64,000 nt of DNA from a virus. The stretch is taken from the IMG/VR virus record IMGVR_UViG_3300049491_000955, positions 1 through 64,000 of that record; one strand, written 5' to 3'. Made by a program: the position numbers and the translations under genes. This document shows, in pieces, positions 40,275 to 49,431 of this stretch (its first letter is position 1; each line of letters starts with the position of its first letter). Under the pieces are notes generated by a model that worked only from the letters and a program-made list of their open reading frames with translations, was not told the origin of the DNA and searched no databases.

Positions 40275-40318
40275 CAAAAATTCTTAAAAATATTTTCAAG
40301 AATTTTTGTGTTATAATA
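40275..40318 (+). promoter_or_regulatory. Hairpin and extended -10 before the tape measure gene
   Basis: CAAAAATTCTT / AAGAATTTTTG hairpin (possible terminator of the previous gene) directly followed by TGTTATAAT, an extended -10 box, about 30 bases before the tape measure start. Confidence 0.5.
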
Positions 40319-40341
40319 CTGCCAAATTATTATGAGTTTTT

Positions 40342-43300
40342 ATGGATTTAGGTACGTTAGAAATTAATTTTATTGGCAGCTTTCAACAATTAGATCGGGA
40401 CATTGCAAGAGCAAAGACGATCGCAACTCAAGCTGCCAAAGAAATAGAGTCCAGCTTTAAGAATACAAACTTCAAAATAACGGTTAACGATTCCGCATTA
40501 TCTTCTTTAAATAAACACTTAGACTTCAAAAAAATACATTTTCAGCAAGTACAACAGTACTTCAATCAGAATCCTTTAACTGTTAAAGTTGACGATACCT
40601 CTTTAACAAAATTAAACAAAGAACTAGACATTATTACTAAACAGAGAGACGTAGTAGTAAATGTAAAAGCTAACATTAGGCAAGAAGCAGAACTAGTAGG
40701 AACAGAAGTAGGACAACAAGTAAAAAAATCTTTATCTAATTCTTTCAAAGGACTTGGAAAGGAAGTAAAAGACGCAGTTAGTTTAAACTCTGGCATTACT
40801 CTAGGTATTGGTCAGCTATTTGGATCAATGCTTGGAAGTCAAATGATTTCTGGATTGAAAAGAAATTTAGGAGTAGATGTAAAAGCTGCGATAGGAAGTA
40901 TTTTTGATACTGCCGCAAAACCTTTAAAAGTCTTTGTTGTGGACAACCAAGACTTGAAAGCATCTATAAATAAAGCTGGAGTCTTATTAGAAGAACGCTT
41001 TGAGTCCGCAGGGTATAAAGTAGGGGAAGCAATTATAGCCTCTCTAGAGTCAAAAGCTAGCACGATTGAAGGCAAGTTTAATGCCTTTACCAAAGAATTA
41101 ATTGATCCAAATAAATTTCAGTCACAACTTTCAACGCTTAAAAAAGATATTGTTGACATATCTTCCGACGTAAAAGGATCTCTTTTTAACAAGCAAGCTT
41201 CTCAAGAATTCTTTGGTGGATTAGGCGAAAAGATTTCAAGCAGACGAGAGAAAGGATTACAGACTCGTGCTGTTCCACTTGTTAGAGAAAGAGCTTTACA
41301 AATTTTAGAAGAAAATAAAGCAAGAAATAGTGCCAATGCTGTTACTTCTGAGACAGAGCAAATTTATATTGCTACTGGCGGCTATGCGGGAGCAAGAGGA
41401 CTAAGTGGAAAGAGACTAGCTGGAGACTTGAAGAAACAAATCAGTGCAAATGATTTAGCAATTTGGGTAAAAAATGACGATACAGATTTACCTAAAGAAG
41501 CTATGTCAAAAGCAAAAGAGAAGGCGATCGCTTTAATGACATCTATGGCAAAGCCACATTTGCGTGGTTATTCAAAAGATGCTATAGAAATGGCTGCTCA
41601 AGCGATGGCTGCATTGGAGAAAAACCCCAATGTTAAAGTAAAATTTTTAGGAGAAAGTGGAGGAGGCTTTGCAGCAGAAGAAGCCGAAAAGATTGTAAGT
41701 TTGATGGGATATGGACAGAAAGCTGATTATCTTGGTGTAGGAACTCCTCAATTTATTGGTGGACTGGATTCAAGAAATAGAAAGATTATTTCTCCCGATG
41801 AAACACTTGGCGCAGAAACTCATAAAATGTATGCCAAGCTAGGATTAGCTAATGTCTCTAGTTCTCAACAAAACATACTCGGCGTTTTTGGACATCCTTA
41901 CGAAAATTACAAAGAAGCTGGAATAGCTGAGTTACAAAACTTCATTCAAGGAATGCCAAAGCGCTTTACAAGCGAAGATATTTCTGGAGCCAAAGGAGCG
42001 GCACAAGCTTTTAAAGCGCATGATTTGAAGAAGCTTGACTCTAAGCAATTAGAGAAGTTCTCAGAACAAGCTTTTGCTAATTTACAAATGATTCGTAGAC
42101 AAATTCTTGTTGCAACAACAGAGACGAGACAAGAACTTGAAGAAATAGCAAAAGATTTTGAGGATGTTTACGTTGCTTCTGCGCCTGAAAGCAGGGAATT
42201 TACACAAGCAAGAGAAACGATCGCTAAAGCTCAAAATATTTATAAGCATTTAGTACCTCAAGCTGGACTCGCCGCAGCTAAGGTAGGACAAGAACTTGCA
42301 AAAGAATTAGAATCTCATCAAAAAGAATTTGCTAAAGTTGGTGGACAATACAGCGGTACTTATGGAAGAAAATATCAAAGCATTAACTCTGAGATGAGTG
42401 ACTTGATTGCAAAGCTTCAAGCTACTGAATTGGGAGTTAAAAAAGCAGAAGTAAAAATTCCTTTAACTATTCCGAATGTTCCTGAGAAAGCTTTTGTTGA
42501 ACAATCAGCAAAGCAAGTTAGTCAAGCCGTTGCAGAAACAGCAAAGCAAGTTATAGAGAATACTAAAAAAGAGATAGTAAAAGCTCAGCAGACTTCACCA
42601 AACACAGACAAAATAAAAACTCAAATAGCTGCTATTCAAGAAGCAATTAAAAAATCTCAAGGTTATTTGGCAGGAACTCCTGAACTTTCTTCTGCTTATA
42701 TTGACACAATCTTAAAAGTAGTTCCTGAGATTCAGAAACAATTAAATGAAGCAATTCAAAGCTTGCCAACAGAAGAAAGAATGTCTTCTGAGCTAGGAGT
42801 GCAATTAGCCAACCTAAAATCTCAGATTCCTTCTATGCAGAAGCGAGTTGCAGAGATAGTTAAAAACCTAAACAAAGATATTACTCGTGTTGCTAGTGGA
42901 GAACCTAAAGATTCAATTAAGTCTTTAGGAAATGTTTTCACCGAACAATTAAGAACAGCAAAACAGTTTGGACAAGGATCTACTCAGGGCGATGCTTTAG
43001 CTAAGGATGTTCTTGCTGCAACAGAAAAAGCTCGTCAGTCTATAAGTGATCTACTCGTCTCTTTTGGGCAAGATGTTCCTGAAGTTATCAAAAAAGCAGC
43101 CAAAATTGCTAGACAGCAAATAACAACATCAGAAAAAGGCGCAAAAACTTTTCTTGGTGAAGCTAAAACAGCCGGACTCGATACAGGTGCTGGTTTTAAT
43201 GAAGGATTAAAGCAATCCATTGCTAATGTTCAGAAATCTGCTCAAGCTATGGCACAAATTGCTATAGATGTGACAGAAGAAACCTTAGAAATTCAATCGC

Positions 43301-46300
43301 CTTCAAAAGTGTTTGAAAGAATAGGTCGTTTTGTCGGACAAGGTTTTAAGCAAGGTTTAGATACAATAGGACAAATCAATTTTAAGCAACTCTTTCAAGA
43401 TTTAATCGATTCTCCTGCTGATTCAATAGATAAATTACTTGGAAATTTCTCTAAACTTTCTGGCGCGGCGAAAGCAATCGCTGTTGCTTTTGCAGGATTT
43501 ACTGTTTTTCAGCTTTTTGGATCTCAATTAATAGATTTTGGTAGATCAACTAGTCAGGTTGCAAGTAATCTAGAAAATCTAGAACGACGCATTAAATTTG
43601 TTTCTAACAGCAGCGCAGACGCCAATAAAAACTTAGAATTCTTCCGTGGTAATGCCAAACGCTTAGGCTCTGATATCTCTACATCCTTGACTCAAGGTGG
43701 AGCCTTTGCCGCAGTAACCCGTGGAAGCTCTTTAGAGGGCGATCCAACCAGAAGAATAGTAGGAGCCGTTCAACAAGCTTCTACTGTCTTGGGAGCAACC
43801 CCAGAGCAACAAGAACGCGGTTTGTTAGCACTTCAACAAATGGCAGGAAAAACAATCGTATCTCAAGAAGAGTTACGACAGCAATTAAGTGAGGCTATTC
43901 CTGGTGCAGCGCAAGTGGCGGCAAGGGCTTACGGGTTGACTACCCAAGAAATGAATCAACTGATAGAGAAGGGTCAGATTCTTGCAGAAGATTTTCTGCC
44001 AAGACTAGCACAACAATTATCAATCGAGACTTCTGCTGGCTTGCCCGGCGCGCTCAAAACTTCCGTTTATGCAATGGGTCGCTTTAAGAATGCAACATTA
44101 GAAGCTCAAGAATCAATTGGCAAATTAGCTTTACCATTGCAAACATTCTCTTTAAATGTTTTGAGTGGCGGAATTGAAAAACTTACGGGTATGCTACCTC
44201 TACTGATAAACGGTTTTCAGTTCTTTATTCTGCTCATTACAAAACCTTTTTGGTTCCCAATTATTCAAGGCTTATTCTCAATACAAGCAAATACATTACT
44301 TACAGGAATATCTTTCAAAACATTGGGAGCAAGTATTGCAACTTTCTCTGCTACCGCTCTTACTGCATTGGCTCCTTTGTTACTTCAGTTCTTAGCTTTT
44401 GAAGCAGTTATCTTGATATTTTCTGCGCTAAAAGAACAGTATCAAGACTTCGCTTCAAGCATTAGAGATAATACTAAGCAGATTAATCAATCTATTGATG
44501 AGCTAAACAAATCTTTAAACAAAGTTGGGACAGGAGCCGCTAAGCCTCTTGCTGGGAATACTGAAGAACTTAGGCAGCGATTAGCTTACGAGTATAACGA
44601 TAAAATCCAGAAAAATCCTTTCTCGGTTTTCTCAACTACTCGTGTACCTGTTCAGATAAAAGAACTTGAAGATTATTTGTCAGCTTCCAAAGAACTGTTA
44701 GCAACCTCTCAAAGATTAAAGAAAGAATCAGAGTCATCTACGTCAACAAAAGCTATCAGTGATCTAAAACTTTTGGATGCAGAATATCAACGTGTCCAAA
44801 ATAGACGCAGAGGATTAGAGGTCAACAATCCTGGTGATGCCAAAGGGCGGGAAGCTTTAATAGCGCAAGAACAAGACTTGCTTAGAAAACGCGAAGAAGC
44901 AAACAGGACTCCAACAACTTATCAAACGGCTTATGCTACTCAGGCAAAAACAATCAAAGATTTGATTGAGCTTATGGAGGAGCAGAAGAAAAAAGGTGTT
45001 GTTACCGCAGAGAGCGAAATTCAATTACAGAAACTTAAGAAAGGCTTGGTTGAAGTAACAGAAAAACAAGAGTATTTTGCAAAATCTACCCGTTCATCTC
45101 AAAGCAGTCTGCTTGAATTTGAGCGCAGTTTTGCAAGACTAGATGCTTCCTTGGAGGGAACAAAGTCTAGGCTTGAATCTCTATCCAATATATCAAAAGT
45201 TACTTTGCAGTCTCAGGAAGCTTCTGGGGCAATCACGCCTGGGCAAAATGCGTTCACTGACTCGCTAAAACAACAAGAGCAGATATCTAAACAAGTTGCT
45301 GCAAACATCTCTGTTATCCGTCAGAAATACGCAGAGTTGAACAACCAAAATGCGTTGCAAGTATTAAATGACTTAGGTATTGACAAAAACTCAACTTCTG
45401 CCGAACTTAAAGGAAGAGCGGAAGAAAATCAAGCCAATCCCCAAGTCAAATCAGTCCTCGAAAAACTTGCACAAGTTAGGGATTTAGAAGCCGAAACATA
45501 TAGGCTAAATGCTCAACAAGCAGAACAACAAAACAATCTTGTTAAGCAAATATACGATTCAAATAAAGCCGTCTTAGAATACTATCAATCAATTCAAAGG
45601 CAGACTCAAGAGTTAAGTATTGCAGCCCAAGAAGCAGCCCAGACAATTAAATTAACTAATGTTAAGTCTAAATTAAAAGCAGCAATTTCGGGCACTCAAG
45701 ATAATTTTGTTAACCAATTTGTTGACTCTATCGTTCAGATAACTGAATCTTTGGGACAGATTGCTAATGAAGAAATCCAAGCTAAACGCCAAATCTTACA
45801 AAATGAAAACGCTTACAAAGACATCATTAAACAAGGCGTTGACCTAAATCGAAATCTTCCAGGACTAGCGCCGGGTGCAACAGTTGGTAGCTACACTGGA
45901 GGCTACAATCAATCTCTAGTCTTTCCAATAGGAGGAAGAAATAATTCTACTATTAGTAGCGGTTATGGCGATCGCGTTCATCCGATAAGCGGCAAACACA
46001 AGTTTCATGATGGTGTAGATTATCCCGCGCCAATTGGCACGTCTGTTGTTAGTCCAATGGCAGGTGTTGTTGTTGGGGTCAAATATGAAGCTCGTGGCGG
46101 AGGTAAATATGTAGTTATTGAATCGCTGGATTCCAAAGGGCAGAAAGTAGAGCATACTTTTATGCACTTAGATCAGCAGATGGTGAAAGAAGGACAACAA
46201 GTAGCCGCTGGGCAACAAGTAGGAACTGTCGGCAATACTGGCGGTTCAACTGGTCCACACTTGCATTACAGAACTAGAATCAATGGGCGATCTGTAAATC

Positions 46301-48627
46301 CTATTGATTTCCTGAAATCTGGTACTCTTGGAGCCGGTGGCGGAGGCGGACAAATTCAAACTTCTTCTCCTAGTCCTTATACTGGCAGCACCAAAGCTTC
46401 TTTCTATGGCGCAGGAGATGGATTTGATGGGAAGCCTACAGCTAGCGGGGAAACATTTGATCAAAATAAAATGACTGCTGCTATCAACGAAACCCTTCGT
46501 AAGCAGCTTGGACTAAATTTTGGCACTCAAGTTCAAATCACAAACCCAGCTACCGGACAATCCGTCGTTGTCCGAGTGAACGATCATGGCCCATATGAAA
46601 AAAAAGGAGGAAAGTTTGTTCCCCACAGTACTCGCGGCTTTGATTTAAGCACGTCTGCCGCGCGGGCGATCGGTTTAGACAAGGTTGGCGTAGGCAATGT
46701 AAACTTCCGTGTACTTGGGCAAGGCGGCGCAACCGGTTCTCCTAACTTGAATAACTCTAGAGCTTATTCTTCTGCCAGTGGTTTGGCACAAGGGCAATCG
46801 AATCCTGGTGGTGTAATGATTGGCGCAGGAGGGAAAGTTGCTTTGGATAACTTGAATCAACAGAATGCCCAAGTTATTGCCAAATTTGAAGGAAGTCGGA
46901 AGCTTGCCCAACTTGATGCCGAAAGAAACGCTCGCCGTGCTCAGTCTCAATTAGAAACTAATCGAATTGAAAATCTTCGTAGTACAAAAGCTACACAAAG
47001 AAATTTGGAAGATTCCAGCTTGGGACTGGGCTATCAAACTTATGGAGTCGAAGCGACTCGACAAGCGATCGCAGTTGAACGCAAGTATGAAGATCAGGTA
47101 CAGCAACTTCAAGAGCAACGCGTCAAACAGCAAGAAGCAATAGATACTGCTGAAAGTACTTTGGCTGTGCTGAGATCTAGTACAGACGCAGAGATACCTT
47201 ACAGAAAAGAATACATTCAGAAATTAGAAAAACTTCTTCCTTCTGTTAAAGCAGTTTTGGGACAGATTAACAAACAAATTCTTGATAGCGCAGAAGCAGA
47301 AAGCAAAGAGATTGGAGATATAGAAAAGAAAAGCTATGAAGCTGAAATGATTCGCTTGGGCGAAGCAAAGGACAACTACAGTCAAGGTAGATCTGAAATA
47401 CTAAAACGTAATGCCGCCAATCGACGCACTTTAGCAGAAAGAAGTAGATTAAGTATTCCTGATTTGTTTGCTACTTTGGATGCAGAGAAAGAAGCAGCAT
47501 CCCTTGATGCTAGTGTCGCTTACAACTCAACCATTAGGGCTATTGATGAGCAAATAAAAAAAGAAATCAACAAAGATATTCTTAAGTTATTAAACAGCAG
47601 AAAAGCTCAAGCCTTTGCTTCTTTATTAAAAGCTCCAAGGGAAGCTCAGCAACGCTTTGATCGAGAACTCCTTGATAGACAACTTACAGAAAGAGGAGAG
47701 CACGAAGGACGATTAGATAAAATTTCTGAGTCTAGAAAATCTCTTTTATCGGCTGGCTCTCAATACTTAGGTCGATTCAATCTTGGCACAATTGCAAATC
47801 CTCTGAACAAGAAAATTGCTCAGATGGGTGCTGAGGATGAATATAGAAGAGGCTCACTAGAAATAGAGCAATTAGCAGCCTCTGGTAAATATTCTAATGA
47901 GCAATTATCCGAGCTACGCAAGAATCTAGAAAGCTTGAATACTATCAAGCTGGAAAATATTCGGGCTGAATTTGATGTATGGACTGGGGTAATGGAATCG
48001 ACTAAAGGGCAATTTGAAGGCTTCTTTGGCAGTATGATTCGAGGAACTGCAAGCATTGGAGAAGCTTTTTCAAATCTTATTGGCGGTATCGCTGATAATC
48101 TTGCCAATCTTGCAGCCCAATACCTAACCAATGAAATCTTTGCTTCTATATTTGGGATTTCTAATAAGCCAGCTATTCAAGAATCCGGAGGAGGTGGATT
48201 ACTTGGCGGAGGAATTGGTGGCATACTTGGCGGATTACTCGGCTTTGCTAATGGCGGTGAAATTGGCAATTATGCTAATGGTGGGATTATTGGGGCGATG
48301 CAGCGTGAACGGGCAATGACAGGGCGACGCGCTCACTTAATTGTAGCTTCCGAAGGAGAGCGTATTCTAAATCACAAAGAAGCGCAGATTTGGAATAAAA
48401 TTACCGGGAGGCTTAATTTTGCTTCTGGTGGCATGATCGGAGCAGACGCGGGCACTCTTTCTGCTAGCGCTGGCGTTGGTGGGGGACTTACAATCAATGT
48501 TCCAATAAATGTTGGCAGTGAATCCAAAGGTGCTTTTGATAAGGGCAAAGAAGCCGCCCTTAAACAAGCAATTATCGCTACAGTCGTAAACGAAAGGCGT
48601 CCAGGTGGCAGTTTATACCAAGTTTAA
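40342..48627 (+). CDS. Tail tape measure protein with peptidase M23 and RlpA-like domains
   Basis: 2761 residues, setting tail length and entering the cell envelope during infection. Domains in order: helical start; a hydrolase-like stretch at about 335-530 with 'GESGG' (Ser 439) and a later 'GHPYENY' (His 518); a tape-measure core at about 1085-1270 ('EELRQQLSEAIPGAAQVAARAYG'); two hydrophobic segments at about 1290-1365; long coiled coil; a LytM/M23 endopeptidase at about 1865-1990 with HxxxD (1889, 1893) and 'HLH' (1973-1975); an RlpA-like double-psi barrel at about 2018-2130 with 'NDHGPY'; more coiled coil; and a Gly-rich C-terminus with 'LIVASEGERILNHKEA'. The two peptidoglycan domains are clear; the lipase-like part is inference from one elbow motif. 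Confidence 0.93.
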   Translation: MDLGTLEINFIGSFQQLDRDIARAKTIATQAAKEIESSFKNTNFKITVNDSALSSLNKHLDFKKIHFQQVQQYFNQNPLTVKVDDTSLTKLNKELDIITKQRDVVVNVKANIRQEAELVGTEVGQQVKKSLSNSFKGLGKEVKDAVSLNSGITLGIGQLFGSMLGSQMISGLKRNLGVDVKAAIGSIFDTAAKPLKVFVVDNQDLKASINKAGVLLEERFESAGYKVGEAIIASLESKASTIEGKFNAFTKELIDPNKFQSQLSTLKKDIVDISSDVKGSLFNKQASQEFFGGLGEKISSRREKGLQTRAVPLVRERALQILEENKARNSANAVTSETEQIYIATGGYAGARGLSGKRLAGDLKKQISANDLAIWVKNDDTDLPKEAMSKAKEKAIALMTSMAKPHLRGYSKDAIEMAAQAMAALEKNPNVKVKFLGESGGGFAAEEAEKIVSLMGYGQKADYLGVGTPQFIGGLDSRNRKIISPDETLGAETHKMYAKLGLANVSSSQQNILGVFGHPYENYKEAGIAELQNFIQGMPKRFTSEDISGAKGAAQAFKAHDLKKLDSKQLEKFSEQAFANLQMIRRQILVATTETRQELEEIAKDFEDVYVASAPESREFTQARETIAKAQNIYKHLVPQAGLAAAKVGQELAKELESHQKEFAKVGGQYSGTYGRKYQSINSEMSDLIAKLQATELGVKKAEVKIPLTIPNVPEKAFVEQSAKQVSQAVAETAKQVIENTKKEIVKAQQTSPNTDKIKTQIAAIQEAIKKSQGYLAGTPELSSAYIDTILKVVPEIQKQLNEAIQSLPTEERMSSELGVQLANLKSQIPSMQKRVAEIVKNLNKDITRVASGEPKDSIKSLGNVFTEQLRTAKQFGQGSTQGDALAKDVLAATEKARQSISDLLVSFGQDVPEVIKKAAKIARQQITTSEKGAKTFLGEAKTAGLDTGAGFNEGLKQSIANVQKSAQAMAQIAIDVTEETLEIQSPSKVFERIGRFVGQGFKQGLDTIGQINFKQLFQDLIDSPADSIDKLLGNFSKLSGAAKAIAVAFAGFTVFQLFGSQLIDFGRSTSQVASNLENLERRIKFVSNSSADANKNLEFFRGNAKRLGSDISTSLTQGGAFAAVTRGSSLEGDPTRRIVGAVQQASTVLGATPEQQERGLLALQQMAGKTIVSQEELRQQLSEAIPGAAQVAARAYGLTTQEMNQLIEKGQILAEDFLPRLAQQLSIETSAGLPGALKTSVYAMGRFKNATLEAQESIGKLALPLQTFSLNVLSGGIEKLTGMLPLLINGFQFFILLITKPFWFPIIQGLFSIQANTLLTGISFKTLGASIATFSATALTALAPLLLQFLAFEAVILIFSALKEQYQDFASSIRDNTKQINQSIDELNKSLNKVGTGAAKPLAGNTEELRQRLAYEYNDKIQKNPFSVFSTTRVPVQIKELEDYLSASKELLATSQRLKKESESSTSTKAISDLKLLDAEYQRVQNRRRGLEVNNPGDAKGREALIAQEQDLLRKREEANRTPTTYQTAYATQAKTIKDLIELMEEQKKKGVVTAESEIQLQKLKKGLVEVTEKQEYFAKSTRSSQSSLLEFERSFARLDASLEGTKSRLESLSNISKVTLQSQEASGAITPGQNAFTDSLKQQEQISKQVAANISVIRQKYAELNNQNALQVLNDLGIDKNSTSAELKGRAEENQANPQVKSVLEKLAQVRDLEAETYRLNAQQAEQQNNLVKQIYDSNKAVLEYYQSIQRQTQELSIAAQEAAQTIKLTNVKSKLKAAISGTQDNFVNQFVDSIVQITESLGQIANEEIQAKRQILQNENAYKDIIKQGVDLNRNLPGLAPGATVGSYTGGYNQSLVFPIGGRNNSTISSGYGDRVHPISGKHKFHDGVDYPAPIGTSVVSPMAGVVVGVKYEARGGGKYVVIESLDSKGQKVEHTFMHLDQQMVKEGQQVAAGQQVGTVGNTGGSTGPHLHYRTRINGRSVNPIDFLKSGTLGAGGGGGQIQTSSPSPYTGSTKASFYGAGDGFDGKPTASGETFDQNKMTAAINETLRKQLGLNFGTQVQITNPATGQSVVVRVNDHGPYEKKGGKFVPHSTRGFDLSTSAARAIGLDKVGVGNVNFRVLGQGGATGSPNLNNSRAYSSASGLAQGQSNPGGVMIGAGGKVALDNLNQQNAQVIAKFEGSRKLAQLDAERNARRAQSQLETNRIENLRSTKATQRNLEDSSLGLGYQTYGVEATRQAIAVERKYEDQVQQLQEQRVKQQEAIDTAESTLAVLRSSTDAEIPYRKEYIQKLEKLLPSVKAVLGQINKQILDSAEAESKEIGDIEKKSYEAEMIRLGEAKDNYSQGRSEILKRNAANRRTLAERSRLSIPDLFATLDAEKEAASLDASVAYNSTIRAIDEQIKKEINKDILKLLNSRKAQAFASLLKAPREAQQRFDRELLDRQLTERGEHEGRLDKISESRKSLLSAGSQYLGRFNLGTIANPLNKKIAQMGAEDEYRRGSLEIEQLAASGKYSNEQLSELRKNLESLNTIKLENIRAEFDVWTGVMESTKGQFEGFFGSMIRGTASIGEAFSNLIGGIADNLANLAAQYLTNEIFASIFGISNKPAIQESGGGGLLGGGIGGILGGLLGFANGGEIGNYANGGIIGAMQRERAMTGRRAHLIVASEGERILNHKEAQIWNKITGRLNFASGGMIGADAGTLSASAGVGGGLTINVPINVGSESKGAFDKGKEAALKQAIIATVVNERRPGGSLYQV

Positions 48628-48839
48628 TCTTCTTCTTCTTCTTCTTCTTCTTTGCAGTCTTTAAGAATTATTTCAAATTCTTCAATAGCAATAATTGCCA
48701 TTTTTACGCAAGCAACTTCTTGAGGATGCGTAGCAGTTTGCATTTTGTAATTATCAGAAACGTGATAGCCTTGCACAGCATAAAATTTCTTCGCAAGTCT
48801 TTCAATCAACAAATCTCTGTAAAAAACTCCTAATTCCAT
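48624..48839 (-). CDS. Small acidic-tailed protein, paralogue A
   Basis: 72 residues from the ATG 'MELGVF'. Core 'ERLAKKFYAVQGY' and 'VKMAIIAIEEFEIILKDC' matches the gene at 49141; ends in a Glu run encoded by CTT/TTC repeats. Overlaps the tape measure stop by four bases. An ATG at 48881 would add 14 very basic residues. Last gene of the minus-strand membrane operon. Function unknown. Confidence 0.6.
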   Translation of the reverse strand: MELGVFYRDLLIERLAKKFYAVQGYHVSDNYKMQTATHPQEVACVKMAIIAIEEFEIILKDCKEEEEEEED

Positions 48840-48906
48840 CGCCCCCCCTCTTTTTCTTTTCTTTTTACTACTATAACTCATAATATCTCTTTTAGTAATA
48901 CCTTAG

Positions 48907-48980
48907 TCAATATTCCTTTGTGTAGCGAAGTAAGTCAACCTCTACAGGGTTTTCGTCATTTTTGCCCTTCATTTTTAAGT
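48907..48980 (-). pseudogene. Duplicated remnant of the ATPase gene's 3' end
   Basis: On the minus strand this reads 'MKGKNDENPVEVDLLRYTKEY' then a stop, nearly the last 22 residues of the ATPase at 49432. The DNA following it (CTAAGG...AGATATTAT) also matches the sequence after the true ATPase gene. It shows that a block of ATPase tail plus paralogue gene was duplicated. Confidence 0.8.
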
Positions 48981-49151
48981 TTTTTGCGTTAGTTGATCAA
49001 TCAAATTTTTAGCTGCTTCAAAAGCTTCTTTTTCTGAGTCAAATCCCGTAACATATTTATTTACTGCTTTTCCCGTGATATAGGAAGCGTACTTGTTATT
49101 TTTTTCTGTGATAACAATGCTGAAATTTTTGTGTGTTGTTTTAGCAAACAT
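48975..49151 (-). CDS. Small hypothetical protein
   Basis: 58 residues from 'MFAKTT', with 'KNFSIVITEKNNKYASYITG' and 'SEKEAFEAAKNLIDQL', a compact strand-helix protein. Good ribosome site GAGGAAAT; overlaps the end of the 49141 gene. It partly covers the ATPase remnant in position. No family recognised. Confidence 0.55.
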   Translation of the reverse strand: MFAKTTHKNFSIVITEKNNKYASYITGKAVNKYVTGFDSEKEAFEAAKNLIDQLTQKT

Positions 49152-49371
49152 TTTTAATTTCCTCTTTTTCCTCTTCTTTTTCTGTACAATTTTCAAGAAT
49201 TACTTCAATTTTGTTAACGGCAATAATTGCCATTGCTACGCATCTGCGCCTTTCTCGACTTTTAGCACTTTGCATTCTGCAAGTAGGGGGAGCATAATAA
49301 CCTTGCACTTTATAAAAGTCTTTAGCTAGCTCTTCAATTAATGCATCTCTTTCTGCGGATTCTATTTTCAC
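49141..49371 (-). CDS. Small protein, paralogue B
   Basis: 76 residues: 'EELAKDFYKVQGYY...CVAMAIIAVNKIEVILENC', similar throughout to paralogue A at 48624 but with two extra cysteines. Helical, acidic end. Presumably the original of the duplicated pair because it directly follows the intact ATPase gene. Confidence 0.6.
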   Translation of the reverse strand: MKIESAERDALIEELAKDFYKVQGYYAPPTCRMQSAKSRERRRCVAMAIIAVNKIEVILENCTEKEEEKEEIKNVC

Positions 49372-49431
49372 AATTTTTCTTTTTTCTTTTTTCTACTATA
49401 ACCCATAATATCTCTTTTAGCAACACTTTAG

